A stretch of DNA of 64,000 bases, from the NCBI GenBank assembly GCA_964574935.1, contig CAZNOZ010000006.1, forward strand, positions 23,497 to 87,496, given 5' to 3'. This document shows positions 24,335-33,401 of this stretch, piece after piece; position 1 is the stretch's first letter; every line of letters starts with the position of its first letter. This DNA is from JBBECE01 sp964574935. Its GTDB lineage: Bacteria > Pseudomonadota > Alphaproteobacteria > Rhizobiales > Devosiaceae. A program made the position numbers and the translations under genes. A model generated the notes under the pieces. It searched no databases. It saw only the letters and a list, made by a program, of their open reading frames with translations, and was not told the origin of the DNA.

Positions 24335-24392
24335 AACCGATCCGGTTAGGGTTAAGCCTTTTAGTTACCACGGGAATTTCGCGTTTCCCGTG
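24334..24392 (+). other. Two further hairpins downstream of pleD
   Basis: TAACCG-ATC-CGGTTA (24334-24348) is a perfect 15-base inverted repeat. CACGGGAA and TTCCCGTG (24369-24376 and 24385-24392) form an 8-bp stem with an 8-base loop. They could be operators in DNA or hairpins in RNA. No reading frame explains them. Confidence 0.6.
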
Positions 24393-24440
24393 CATTTTGG
24401 GTTTGGCGTGACCCTCTCGCATCAATATCCTCGGGGCCGA

Positions 24441-24615
24441 GTTTGGGATCGCGTTTTGCGACGCGGCAAGTCCCCTACGGTAAACCTCAGGTCCGCCGCA
24501 ACTCCTGGGTCCGTAGGGAGGCTGGTTCGGCTCCGGAAAGAGTGGCCTCTTCGACTACCGGGCCGGACCAGCCACTTTCGACACCAAGGGCCCCGCCGCC
24601 GTGCGGGGCCTTTTT
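24441..24615 (+). ncRNA. Candidate small structured RNA
   Basis: Within a 410-base gap between pleD and a methyltransferase lie stacked inverted repeats. A small TCGC/GCGA hairpin is at 24449-24461. Stem CCCTACGG/CCGTAGGG (24473-24480 with 24511-24518) encloses an inner stem (24484-24491 with 24504-24510). Stem GGCTGGTTCGGC/GCCGGACCAGCC (24520-24531 with 24562-24573) has one G-U pair. A strong terminator follows: GGCCCCGC, 6-base loop, GCGGGGCC, five T. No frame has coding features. I could not match it to 6S, SRP RNA, tmRNA or RNase P. The 5' end is a guess. Confidence 0.55.
24589..24615 (+). terminator. Strong intrinsic terminator of the candidate small RNA
   Basis: GGCCCCGC (24589-24596) pairs with GCGGGGCC (24603-24610) around a 6-base loop and is followed by TTTTT (24611-24615). 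This is the best rho-independent terminator in the region and lies 83 bases upstream of the methyltransferase start. Confidence 0.85.
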
Positions 24616-24697
24616 CGTGACGACCGTCCGCTTCGCAACCGGCCGTGCAGCCGCTACACTCCAGGCGTGCTGCCGTGGGGGGCGCCGGGAGGGGCCG

Positions 24698-25483
24698 ATG
24701 GCCGAGATGCAAATCCGCTTCGACGACGGGGCTCGCTACGAACGCGCGATGGGCGCCTGGAGCCGTCTGGTGGGCCACCGGTTCCTCGACTGGCTGGCGG
24801 CCACCGCGGGCCTCAAATGGGCCGATATCGGCTGCGGCAATGGGGTCTTCAGCGAACTGATCGTCGAGCGGTGCGCGCCGGCCGAGGTGGTCGGCGTCGA
24901 CCCCTCGGAGGGCCAGCTCGCCTTTGCCCGCGCGCGGCCCTCGGCGGGGGTGCCGGAATTCCTGCAGGGCGACGCCATGGCGCTGCCCTTCGACGCCGAC
25001 CGGTTCGACATGGCCACCATGGCGCTGGTGATCTTCTTCGTGCCCGATCCGGCCGGGGCCGTCGCCGAAATGGCGCGGGTCGTCGGCCCCGGCGGCACGG
25101 TCGCCGCCTATGCGTGGGACGTCTTCGAGGCCGACTGGCCCCTGGGTCCGTTCCACGCCGAGCTGCGGGAGTTGGGCGTCACCACACCGCGGCCACCAAG
25201 CGCCGAAGCGGGCCGCATGGAGGATTTGGCGGGGCTTTGGGCGGACGCCGGCCTCGAAGGCGTCGAAGCGACGGAAGTATCGGTCAAACGGACCTTCGCC
25301 GATTTCGATGATTTGTGGTCGGCAATGACGGGCTCGACCATCGGCCGGTTGGTCGCCGAAATGGATGCCGGCAGCGTCGAAGACCTCAAACGCCGGGTGC
25401 AGGCGCGTCTGCCGGCCGCCGCCGACGGCCGCATCACCTACGGCGCCCGTGCCAACGCCATCCGGGGCACGGTGCCGGGATAA
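24698..25483 (+). CDS. Class I SAM-dependent methyltransferase (UbiE-like fold)
   Basis: 261 residues. Motif I is WADIGCGNGVFSE, motif II VVGVDPSEGQ, and post-I AMALPFDADRFDMATMALVIFFV. This is the Methyltransf_11 arrangement used on small molecules. The substrate is not predictable. ATG 24698 has GGGAGGGG just upstream as a Shine-Dalgarno site. Upstream in-frame sequence runs through the terminator and is not coding. The gene is isolated, with the rpmG gene convergent to it. Confidence 0.82.
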   Translation: MAEMQIRFDDGARYERAMGAWSRLVGHRFLDWLAATAGLKWADIGCGNGVFSELIVERCAPAEVVGVDPSEGQLAFARARPSAGVPEFLQGDAMALPFDADRFDMATMALVIFFVPDPAGAVAEMARVVGPGGTVAAYAWDVFEADWPLGPFHAELRELGVTTPRPPSAEAGRMEDLAGLWADAGLEGVEATEVSVKRTFADFDDLWSAMTGSTIGRLVAEMDAGSVEDLKRRVQARLPAAADGRITYGARANAIRGTVPG

Positions 25484-25582
25484 GGGGGCAGCGGCCGGAG
25501 GCGGCGGGTGAAAGCGCCACCCATCTCCTCATTGTCGGGCTTTGCCCGGCTATCCTGAGCGAGGCAAACCCGGCCGCGCCCC

Positions 25583-25617
25583 AAAAAAGCCAAAGGCCCC
25601 GTCCGTCCGGACGAGGC
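25583..25617 (-). terminator. Terminator of rpmG (minus strand)
   Basis: GGCCCCGTCCG (25595-25605) and CGGACGAGGCC (25607-25617 region) form a nearly perfect hairpin. On the minus strand it is followed by TTTGGCTTTTTT (25583-25594). It lies about 30 bases after the rpmG stop. Runs of A on both sides mean it may also stop transcripts from the plus strand. Confidence 0.65.
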
Positions 25618-25648
25618 CCCAAAAAAGCGCGGGAAGCGGGCGGGGCCG

Positions 25649-25816
25649 CTACTTGATCTTGGTTTCGGTGAACTCGACGTGCTTGCGGGCGACCGGGTCG
25701 TATTTCTTCATCTTCAGCTTGTCGGTCATCGTCCGCGCGTTCTTCTTGGCAACGTAGAAGAAGCCGGTGTCGGCGCTCGAGACCAGCTTGATCTTGACGG
25801 TGTTGGCCTTGGCCAT
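25649..25816 (-). CDS. rpmG: 50S ribosomal protein L33
   Basis: 55 residues: MAKANTVKIKLVSSADTG, then FFYVAKKNARTMTDKLKMKKYDPVARKHVEF. This is the full, cysteine-free form of L33, so it is not the zinc-binding paralogue. The gene lies between a terminator and rnr, with 104 bases upstream containing its promoter. It follows divK-pleD on the chromosome as in many alphaproteobacteria. Confidence 0.97.
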   Translation of the reverse strand: MAKANTVKIKLVSSADTGFFYVAKKNARTMTDKLKMKKYDPVARKHVEFTETKIK

Positions 25817-25920
25817 GGGCGGCTCCTGGGGGGCGGCCGGCGGGCCGGGTGGCCCGCGGGCGGGAAAATCGCGCGCAACCTAGGCGCCCGGCGGCGAAAG
25901 TCAAGACGGTCGGGCGATCC

Positions 25921-28188
25921 CTAGGCGGACCGCTTGCGGCCCCGCCGCTGCCGCCTGGCGCCGCGGCGGGGGGCACTGCGCCGGCGCCCGGCGGCGGTGA
26001 CCTCGCCCTCGCTGAGGAGCTCGAAGCGCAGCGCGCCGGCCATCGGGGCGGCCTCGATCAGCCGCACCTCGACCCTGTCGCCGACCCGGAAGCGCTCGCC
26101 GGTCTCATCCCCGACCAGCGCCAGCTCGGCCTCGACCAGCCGGAACCAGTCGCGCCCGAGGCTGGCCGCCGGCACGAAGCCGTCGGCGCCGGTGGTGTCC
26201 AGGCTGACGAACAGGCCGGCCCTTGTGACCCCGGAAATCCGCCCCGTGAAGCGCTCGCCCACCTTGTCGGCGAGGTAGAGCGCCAGCAGCCGGTCCTCGG
26301 TCTCGCGCTCGGCCGCCATCGCCCTTCGTTCGGCCATCGAAAGGTGCTGGCCGATGCCGGCGAGCTTATTCTCGGTCGCCTCGCTGAGCCCGCCGGGGCC
26401 GAGCCCCAGGGCCCTTATCAGCGCGCGGTGCACCACCAGATCGGCATAGCGGCGGATGGGCGAGGTGAAATGCGCGTAGCGCCTGAGATTGAGCCCGAAA
26501 TGCCCGTAGTTGTCGTCGGCATATTCGGCCTGGGCCTGGGCCCTGAGGATCAGCTCGTGGATGAGCTCGGGGCTCGGATGGTCGCCGGCCCGGGCCAGGA
26601 TGCGGTTGAAATGCAGGGGTCTGAGCGCCCGGTCCTTGACCAGCGACAGCTGCATTGTCTTGAGCGCCGTGCGCAGATCCTCGAGCTTTTGCATCGAAGG
26701 GGCGTCGTGGACCCGGTAGAGCAGGGGCGTGTCATAGGCCTCCAGCGTTTCGGCGGCCGAGACGTTGGCCGCGATCATCATCTCCTCGATCAGCCGGTGG
26801 GCGGCCAGCCGCTCGGGGACGACGACGTCCGCAACCAGGCCATAACGGTCGAGCCGGATGCGCCGCTCGGGCAGGTCGAGGTCGAGGGGCTGGCGTTTCT
26901 CGCGGGCGGTTCTGAGGGCGCCGTGGGCGGCCCAGAGGGGCTTCAGCACCGCTTCGAGCAGCGGCCCGGTCACCTCGTCGGGATTGCCGTCGATCGCCGC
27001 CTGGGCCTGGGTGTAGGTCAGGCGCGCCGCCGAGCGCATCAGCACGCGATGAAAGCTGTGCCCCCGGCGCTCGCCGTCGGGACCGACGACCATCCGCACC
27101 GCCAGGGCCGGCCGGTTTTCGCCGGGCCTGAGCGAGCAGAGATCGGTCGACAGCCGCTCGGGCAGCATCGGCACGACGCGATCCGGGAAATAGACCGAAT
27201 TGCCGCGCTCATAGGCCTCGCGGTCGAGCGCCGTGCCGGGAAGCACATAGAAGGCGACGTCGGCGATCGCGACCGTGATGACAAACCCGCCCGGATTGGC
27301 CGGATCGGGGTCCGGCGCGGCGTGGACGGCGTCGTCGTGGTCCTTGGCGTCTTCGGGGTCGATGGTGACCAGGGGCACATCACGCCAGTCTTCGCGATCC
27401 TTCGCGCCGGCGGGCTCGGCGGCTTCGGCCTCCGCCAGGGCGGCGCCGGAGAAGGTGTGGGGGATATCGAGATTGGTCAGCGCGATCAGAGAAATCGCTT
27501 TCTCGCTCAAGGGGTTGCCGACGACCGAGGTGACCCGGGCAGCGGCGGCGCGGCCCTCGCCGATGGGTTCGACTTCGACGAGATCGCCGTCCTTGGCGTC
27601 GCCGAGATCGCCGGCGCGGATCGTCGCCTCCCGCCCCTTGCGCTCGACCGGCTCCAGCCGTGCGCCGCCCTTTGTCTGGTGCACGATGCCGATCATGGCG
27701 CGGCGCGGGCGGTCGAGGATCTTCATCGCCCGGGCGCCGTAGGCGGGCGTCTCGCCGTCCCGGCGCTCGATGCGGGCCAGCACCCGGTCGCCGGGGCCGG
27801 GCACCACGCGGGCGCGGTGCGGGGTGACGATTTCCACCGGCGGCCGCGGGCCGGCTTCAGTGTCCCATTTGAGCGGGTAGGCGAGCATCGCCTCGGGATC
27901 GGCGTCGGGCGGGATCTCCAAAACCGCGACCGAGGGCAGACCGGCGCTCGGCCGCACCCGCCGCCGGCCGCCGGCGATCAGCCCTTCGTCGCGCATCTCG
28001 CGCAACAGATCGTTGAACGGCCGCCGGGCGGCGCCCTTGATGCCGAACGCCCGAATGAGCTCGCGCTTGGCGGAAAGGTCGGGGTTGTCGGCGAGGAACT
28101 TCAGCACTTCGGCGCGGCTCGGGATTTTGGCCGCGTCGTTGCCGGGTTCGCCGGGTTGCTTTCGATCGCCGGATTTCCGGCTGCGCAT
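25921..28188 (-). CDS. rnr: Ribonuclease R
   Basis: 755 residues. An N-terminal winged-helix and cold-shock-like region is followed by the RNB catalytic domain with IDPEDAKDHDDAVHA (the Asp cluster binding magnesium), then FTSPIRRYADLVVHRALI, an S1 domain (RISGVTRAGLFVSLDTTGADGFV) and a very basic C-terminal tail (RRGARRQRRGRKR). RNase R is a processive 3'-5' exonuclease that degrades structured RNA. It starts 17 bases after the topA stop, so the two are probably one transcript. Confidence 0.95.
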   Translation of the reverse strand: MRSRKSGDRKQPGEPGNDAAKIPSRAEVLKFLADNPDLSAKRELIRAFGIKGAARRPFNDLLREMRDEGLIAGGRRRVRPSAGLPSVAVLEIPPDADPEAMLAYPLKWDTEAGPRPPVEIVTPHRARVVPGPGDRVLARIERRDGETPAYGARAMKILDRPRRAMIGIVHQTKGGARLEPVERKGREATIRAGDLGDAKDGDLVEVEPIGEGRAAAARVTSVVGNPLSEKAISLIALTNLDIPHTFSGAALAEAEAAEPAGAKDREDWRDVPLVTIDPEDAKDHDDAVHAAPDPDPANPGGFVITVAIADVAFYVLPGTALDREAYERGNSVYFPDRVVPMLPERLSTDLCSLRPGENRPALAVRMVVGPDGERRGHSFHRVLMRSAARLTYTQAQAAIDGNPDEVTGPLLEAVLKPLWAAHGALRTAREKRQPLDLDLPERRIRLDRYGLVADVVVPERLAAHRLIEEMMIAANVSAAETLEAYDTPLLYRVHDAPSMQKLEDLRTALKTMQLSLVKDRALRPLHFNRILARAGDHPSPELIHELILRAQAQAEYADDNYGHFGLNLRRYAHFTSPIRRYADLVVHRALIRALGLGPGGLSEATENKLAGIGQHLSMAERRAMAAERETEDRLLALYLADKVGERFTGRISGVTRAGLFVSLDTTGADGFVPAASLGRDWFRLVEAELALVGDETGERFRVGDRVEVRLIEAAPMAGALRFELLSEGEVTAAGRRRSAPRRGARRQRRGRKRSA

Positions 28189-28205
28189 GGCGCGGTCCCG
28201 AGTGC

Positions 28206-30719
28206 TCAGCTGCGGGCCCGGGCGCGCTTGCGTCCGCCCCCGGCCGCCTTGGCGGCGATCAGCGCCAGCGCCTGCTCCATCGTCACGTCTTCGGGCGCGG
28301 TGTCCTTGGGCAGGGTCGCGTTGATCTTGCCGTGATTGACGTAGGGCCCGTAGCGGCCCTCGCGGACCGTCACCTCGCCGCCGTCGGGATGCGGGCCGAG
28401 GTTCTTGACGACGCTGGACGTTCCGCGGCCGCCGCCGGCCGCCTTGCGGGCGAGCAGATCGACGGCGCGGTTGAGCCCGACGCTGAAGACCTCGTCGACC
28501 TCGGGCAGGTTTGCATATTTGCCCTGATGGGAGACGAAGGGGCCGTAGCGCCCGATGCCGGCGGTGATCGGCTCGCCGGTTTCGGGATGCAGGCCCACCT
28601 GGCGCGGCAGGGACAACAGACGCAGGGCGCCTTCGAGATCGATCGTTTCGGCGTCCCAGCCGCGCGGCACGCCGGCGCGCCTGGCTTCCTTGCCCTCACC
28701 GAGCTGCACGTAGGGCCCGTAGCGGCCGGTGCGCTGGGTGACCGGCAGGGAGGTCTCCGGATCGTCGCCGAGCACCCTGGGGCCGCCGCCTTCGCCTTCG
28801 CCCTTGGCGGCGTCGGCAAGCTGCCTTGTGTAGTTGCATTCGGGGTAGTTCGAGCAGCCGATGAAGGCGCCGTAGCGCCCGACCTTGAGCGACAGCCTTC
28901 CGTCGCCGCAGTTGGGACAGGTGCGCGGGTCGGCGCCGTCCTCGCGGGCCGGGAAAATGTGATCGCCGAGCAGCTCGTTGAGCGCGTCCAGCACCTCGGA
29001 GACCCGCAGATCCTGGATTTCGGCGATGTGGGCGGAGAAATCGGTCCAGAACCGCCGAAGCACGTCCTTCCACTCGATCCTGCCGGCGGAAATCTCGTCG
29101 AGCTCGGCCTCGAGATTGGCCGTGAAATCGTATTCGACGTAGCGGGTGAAGAAGCTCTGCAAAAAGGCGGTGACCAGCCGCCCGCGGTCCTCGGGCACCA
29201 GCGCCTTCTTCTCGAGCCGCACATAGTCGCGGTCTTTGAGGACCGCCAGCGTCGAGGCGTAGGTGGAGGGACGGCCGATGCCCAGCTCCTCCATGCGCCG
29301 GATGAGGCTGGCCTCGGTGTAGCGCGGCGGCGGCTGCGTGAAATGCTGCTCGGCGACGCAATCGACGAGCGCCGGGGTGTCGCCCTCGGCCAGGGCCGGC
29401 AGGTCGCGGCTCTCCTCGTCCTTGTCAGAGGTCGGCACGGCGTAGAGCGCGAGGAACCCCTCGAAGGTGGTGACCGAGCCGGTGGCCCTGAGCGTCATGG
29501 GACGGTCGGCGCCGGCGACGTCGAGATCGACGGTGGTTCGCTCGATCTCGGCGGCGCGCATCTGGGAAGCCAGGGCGCGCTTCCAGATCAGCTCGTAGAG
29601 CCTGAGCTGTTCCGATTCGAGCTGCGGGAGCGTCTCGGGGCGCCGGGAAAGGTCGGTGGGGCGGATCGCCTCGTGCGCTTCCTGGGCGTTCTTGGCCTTG
29701 GTCTGATAGAGGCGCGGCTTGTCGGGCAGGTAGTGATCGCCGAACTGGCCGGCGATCTGGCGGCGCGCCGCATCGATCGCTTCGGGGGCCATCTGCACCG
29801 CGTCGGTGCGCATGTAGGTGATCAGCCCGACGCTTTCGCCGCCCACCGTCACGCCCTCATACAGGCGCTGCGCGACCTGCATCGTCCGCGAGGGCGAAAA
29901 GCCCAGGCGATTGGAGGCGTCCTGCTGCAGGGTGGAGGTGGTGAAAGGGGCGTAGGGGTTGCGCTTCTGCGGCTTCTTCTCGACCGAGGTCACCTGCAGC
30001 CGGCCGGCCTTGACCGCGTCGCGGATGGCGGTGGCGTCGGCCTCGTTGGCGATGTCGAGCCGGTCGAGCTTTTTGCCGTCCAGGGCGAACGCCCGCGCTT
30101 CGAACCCCATGCCGGCCTGTTCGAGGGAGGCGGTGACCGACCAGTATTCGGTCGGCTTGAAGCGCTCGATGTCCGCCTCGCGTTCGCTCACCAGCCTGAG
30201 TGCCACCGACTGCACGCGGCCGGCCGAACGCGAGCCGGGCAGCTTGCGCCAAAGGATCGGGGAGAGGGAAAAGCCGACAAGATAGTCGAGCGCGCGGCGC
30301 GCCAGATAGGCGTCGACCAACGGCTCGTCGATCTCGCGCGGGTGGGCCATCGCCTCCTGAACCGCCGATTTGGTCACCGCGTTGAAGACCACCCGGCGCA
30401 CCGGCTTGCCGTTCAGGACCTTTTTCGACCTCAAAACGTTCAGCACATGCCAGGAAATGGCTTCGCCCTCGCGGTCCGGGTCGGTGGCGAGGATCAGCTC
30501 GTCGGCGTCCTTGACGGCGCGGGCGATCTCGGCGAGCCGCTTCTTGGCCGCCGAATCGACTTCCCAGACCATCTCGAAATCCTCGTCCGGCTTCACCGAG
30601 CCGTCCTTGGACGGCAGGTCGCGGACGTGCCCGAAGGAGGCGAACACCTCGTAGTCGGGTCCGAGATAGCGATTGATTGTCTTGGCCTTGGCGGGGCTTT
30701 CGACGATGACGACTTTCAT
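28206..30719 (-). CDS. topA: DNA topoisomerase I
   Basis: 837 residues. The TOPRIM domain begins VIVESPAKAKTINRYLG and has ATDPDREGEAISWH. The catalytic Tyr is in GLITYMRTDAV. The C terminus has one Cys4 zinc ribbon (CPNCGDG...CSNYPEC) followed by several GRYGPYV-type repeats and a Lys/Arg-rich end, the usual rhizobial build. It relaxes negative supercoils. The long antisense frame over this gene is a high-GC artefact. Confidence 0.96.
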   Translation of the reverse strand: MKVVIVESPAKAKTINRYLGPDYEVFASFGHVRDLPSKDGSVKPDEDFEMVWEVDSAAKKRLAEIARAVKDADELILATDPDREGEAISWHVLNVLRSKKVLNGKPVRRVVFNAVTKSAVQEAMAHPREIDEPLVDAYLARRALDYLVGFSLSPILWRKLPGSRSAGRVQSVALRLVSEREADIERFKPTEYWSVTASLEQAGMGFEARAFALDGKKLDRLDIANEADATAIRDAVKAGRLQVTSVEKKPQKRNPYAPFTTSTLQQDASNRLGFSPSRTMQVAQRLYEGVTVGGESVGLITYMRTDAVQMAPEAIDAARRQIAGQFGDHYLPDKPRLYQTKAKNAQEAHEAIRPTDLSRRPETLPQLESEQLRLYELIWKRALASQMRAAEIERTTVDLDVAGADRPMTLRATGSVTTFEGFLALYAVPTSDKDEESRDLPALAEGDTPALVDCVAEQHFTQPPPRYTEASLIRRMEELGIGRPSTYASTLAVLKDRDYVRLEKKALVPEDRGRLVTAFLQSFFTRYVEYDFTANLEAELDEISAGRIEWKDVLRRFWTDFSAHIAEIQDLRVSEVLDALNELLGDHIFPAREDGADPRTCPNCGDGRLSLKVGRYGAFIGCSNYPECNYTRQLADAAKGEGEGGGPRVLGDDPETSLPVTQRTGRYGPYVQLGEGKEARRAGVPRGWDAETIDLEGALRLLSLPRQVGLHPETGEPITAGIGRYGPFVSHQGKYANLPEVDEVFSVGLNRAVDLLARKAAGGGRGTSSVVKNLGPHPDGGEVTVREGRYGPYVNHGKINATLPKDTAPEDVTMEQALALIAAKAAGGGRKRARARS

Positions 30720-30809
30720 GATGGACGCGGGTTCCGGGGCCGGGCCGAAGCGCGGCGCAACATGGTGAACCGATACCGCGCTGTCAAACCCAAAGCGCGC
30801 GATTTCGCG

Positions 30810-31493
30810 TCATTCGGCCCGGCGCAGCTTTGCTGCGGCTTTTTTCGCGGCGGCGGTGCGCGCCTCGGTCAGCGCGGCCATGGCGGTGCGCGTCTCAGCG
30901 AGACGATCGGGATCGACGGTGGCGGGCGAGCCGGCCGAAAACGGCGGCTGCGGCGCGTATTCCATCGACAGCTGCACGAGCTCGGCGCGTTGGCGCCCGA
31001 ACAGCGCGTCGGCCAGGGTCAGCGCGAAGTCGATGCCGGCGGTGACCCCGGCGCCGGTGATCCGGTCGCGGTCGATGACGACCCGCTCGGGCGTCGGGAT
31101 CGCCCCGAACAGCGCCAACTGCTCGATCGAGGCCCAATGGCAGGTGGCGCGATAGCCGGTCAGCAGGCCGGCGGCGGCGAGGACGAGGGAGCCGGTGCAA
31201 ACCGACGTCACGTAGCGCGCGCCGTCGGCCTGGCGGGCGAGGAAGGCCAACACCTCCGCGTCGTCCATCAGGGCGAGCTGGCCGGGGCCGCCGGGCACGA
31301 ACAAGATGTCGGCCTGCGGACACTCGGCGAGGGTCCGGGTCGGCAGGATGCGCAGCCCGCTGGCATCGCGAACCGGATCGAGGCCTTTCCAAACCAGGTC
31401 GATGGCCAGCTCCGGACAGCGCGCGAAGACCTCGAACGGCCCGGTCAGGTCGAGCTGGGTCATTTGGGGATAGGCGAGCATGACGACATTCAT
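30810..31493 (-). CDS. DJ-1/PfpI family protein, isonitrile hydratase-like
   Basis: 227 residues. The nucleophile-elbow segment is VTSVCTGSLVLAAAGLLTGYRATCHW, with the conserved Cys in SVCTGS. An upstream QLDLTGPFEVF holds the Asp/Glu expected to assist, and FVPGGPG follows. This is very like the InhA isonitrile hydratases of Pseudomonas, though members of the family also include putative transcription co-regulators. A positively charged tail (AAAKKAAAKLRR) is unusual. ATG 31493 has GGAAATG upstream. It separates topA from dprA. Confidence 0.82.
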   Translation of the reverse strand: MNVVMLAYPQMTQLDLTGPFEVFARCPELAIDLVWKGLDPVRDASGLRILPTRTLAECPQADILFVPGGPGQLALMDDAEVLAFLARQADGARYVTSVCTGSLVLAAAGLLTGYRATCHWASIEQLALFGAIPTPERVVIDRDRITGAGVTAGIDFALTLADALFGRQRAELVQLSMEYAPQPPFSAGSPATVDPDRLAETRTAMAALTEARTAAAKKAAAKLRRAE

Positions 31494-31630
31494 GGGGCAT
31501 TTCCTCGGAGGTCGGGGGTGCCCAGGCGAGCGGCTGCCGTCGGTCCGCGCTCCCTCGTGGTGCTCCACTTCTCGCCAGTCGCGCGGCCGCCGCCAGTATC
31601 GCTGTGCGGGCCGGCGCGGGCAAGGCCGGA

Positions 31631-32776
31631 TCAGCCCCTGAGCGCCACCAGTTGCCCCGCCGAGCGCTCGATGCGGCCGGCGATTTCGAGCTCCAGGAGG
31701 ATTGTCTGGACCTGAGCGGGCCCCAACCCCGACTGCGCGATGAGCTCGTCGACCGCGACCGGGGTGACCGAAAGCAGGTTCGCGAGGCGGGCCCGATCGT
31801 CCTGGGTGGCCTCGGTATCGTCGGCAAAATCGGCGAAGGCAGGCGCGTCGGCCTCGGGCTCCTCGAAGAGGCTTTGGGGGCGGGCGCTCGAAAGCTGTTC
31901 GATGACGTCGGCGGCTTCGCGGGTCAGGGTGGCGCCTTCGCGGATGAGCGAATTGACCCCCTCGGCCCTCGGATCGAGAGGCGAGCCGGGGACCGCGAAG
32001 ACCTCCCGGTTCTGTTCGAGCGCGAAGCGGGCGGTGATGAGCGAGCCGGAGCGTTTGGCGGCTTCGATGATCACCACCCCGCGGGCGATCCCGGAGATCA
32101 GGCGATTGCGGCGCGGGAAGTCGCGGGCGCGCGGGATATGGCCGAGCGGCATCTCCGAGACCAGCGCGCCGGCGTTGGCGAGGATGTCCTCGGCGAGGGG
32201 GAGGTTTTGGTCCGGGTAGATGCGGTCGAGGCCGCCGGCCAGCACCGCGATCGTGCCGGTTTCGAGGGCGGCGGCGTGGGCGGCGGCGTCGATGCCGCGG
32301 GCCAGGCCCGAGACGACGACATAGCCGGCGCGGCCCAATTCACCGGCGAGCTTGCCGGTGAGCGTGCGCCCCGGCGCCGAGGCGTTGCGGGCCCCGACGA
32401 TCGCCACCGCATCGCGGCGGAGGATGTCGCCGGCGCCCAGGATCGCCAGCAGCGGCGGGGGACCGTGGATGTGGCGCAGCATCGGGGGGTAGTCGGGCTC
32501 GCCGACGGCCACGAACCGGCCGCCGAGCTCGTCGAGGGCATCGATCTCGCGTTCGGCGTCCTCCAGCTCGGGAATGTCCGGCGCGGCGGCGGCCCCGCCC
32601 TGACGGGCGATCCGGGGCAACGCGTCGATGGCGGCGGCGGCCGAGCCGAAGCGGTTGATCAGGCGCCGGAAGGTCGCCGGGCCGACGCTGTCGGTGCGGA
32701 TCAGGCGCAGCCAGTCGCGGCGCTGGGCGGAGCCGAGCTCGGCGGCGGTGAATTCGCCGTCCGGCAGCGGGCTCAC
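31631..32776 (-). CDS. dprA: DNA-processing protein DprA
   Basis: 381 residues starting at a GTG that overlaps the plsY stop (GTGA). The N-terminal SAM-like helices are followed by the Rossmann-fold DNA_processg_A domain (AIVGARNASAPGRTL, VSGLARGIDAAAHAAAL, MPLGHIPRARDFPRRNRLISG) and a C-terminal winged helix (LLSVTPVAVDELIAQSGL). DprA loads RecA on incoming single strands during transformation and is also widespread in organisms not known to be competent. Confidence 0.94.
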   Translation of the reverse strand: MSPLPDGEFTAAELGSAQRRDWLRLIRTDSVGPATFRRLINRFGSAAAAIDALPRIARQGGAAAAPDIPELEDAEREIDALDELGGRFVAVGEPDYPPMLRHIHGPPPLLAILGAGDILRRDAVAIVGARNASAPGRTLTGKLAGELGRAGYVVVSGLARGIDAAAHAAALETGTIAVLAGGLDRIYPDQNLPLAEDILANAGALVSEMPLGHIPRARDFPRRNRLISGIARGVVIIEAAKRSGSLITARFALEQNREVFAVPGSPLDPRAEGVNSLIREGATLTREAADVIEQLSSARPQSLFEEPEADAPAFADFADDTEATQDDRARLANLLSVTPVAVDELIAQSGLGPAQVQTILLELEIAGRIERSAGQLVALRG

Positions 32777-33390
32777 GACGGATCGGCGGGTTCGTGGCCC
32801 CCCGCGTCGCCACGCTCCCCGATCCGGGTCTCGGTGCCGGCGACGAGGCGCTGGATGTTCGCCCAGTGCCGGGAGTAGAGCAGCAGGCCGAGCGCGGCCG
32901 TGAACGCGGCGAGGGCGGGGCCGGACCAGATCCAGGCGAACACCGGCGTGGATGCGGCGGCGATCAGCGCCGCCAGGGACGAATAGCGCCGGGCGGCCGC
33001 GACGATCAGCCAGACGATGCAGAACAGCACGCCGACGATCCAGTTCAGCGTCAGCATCACGCCGATATAGGTGGCGACGCTCTTGCCGCCGCGGAACCTC
33101 AGCCACACCGGCCAGGCGTGGCCGACGAAGGCGCCGGCACCGGCGGCCATGGCGGCGAACTCACCTCCAAAGCGGGTCGCCAGCCAAACCGCCGCAGCGC
33201 CCTTGCCGGCGTCGAGCAGCAGCGTCAGCGCCGCCAGCTCCCGACGGCCCGTCCTGAGCACGTTGGTGGCGCCGATACTATGCGAGCCGATGGCACGGAC
33301 GTCGCCGAGGCCGGCGGCGCGGGTGATCAGCAGCCCGAAGGGGATCGAGCCGAGCAGGTATCCGGCGATGGCGGCGAGAAGTTCGGGCAC
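32773..33390 (-). CDS. plsY: Glycerol-3-phosphate acyltransferase PlsY
   Basis: 205 residues. An integral membrane enzyme that adds an acyl group from acyl-phosphate to glycerol-3-phosphate, the first step of phospholipid synthesis. Motifs are SIPFGLLI near the start, GSHSIGATNVLRTG (motif 1) and FRGGKSVATYIGV (motif 2). Its stop overlaps the dprA GTG, and its start is 11 bases after the pyrX stop. Confidence 0.95.
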   Translation of the reverse strand: MPELLAAIAGYLLGSIPFGLLITRAAGLGDVRAIGSHSIGATNVLRTGRRELAALTLLLDAGKGAAAVWLATRFGGEFAAMAAGAGAFVGHAWPVWLRFRGGKSVATYIGVMLTLNWIVGVLFCIVWLIVAAARRYSSLAALIAAASTPVFAWIWSGPALAAFTAALGLLLYSRHWANIQRLVAGTETRIGERGDAGGHEPADPS

Positions 33391-33401
33391 GTCAGGGTCC
33401 C

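Noticed and set aside
24441..24615. 6S RNA, SRP RNA, tmRNA or RNase P RNA
   Set aside because: The long single hairpin of 6S, the SRP loop with its GGAAG-type tetraloop, the tmRNA tRNA-like ends and the RNase P core sequences were not found; left as an unassigned structured RNA.
25849..28335. Open plus-strand frame of over 800 codons opposite rnr
   Set aside because: It is the mirror of the RNase R gene, with no recognised motif and no ribosome site; a high-GC shadow frame.
28332..31715. Open plus-strand frame of over 1,100 codons across topA, the DJ-1/PfpI gene and part of dprA
   Set aside because: It is antisense to three clearly recognisable genes on the minus strand, has a composition of Arg/Gly/Ala/Asp repeats without any domain motif, and such frames are expected in very GC-rich DNA.
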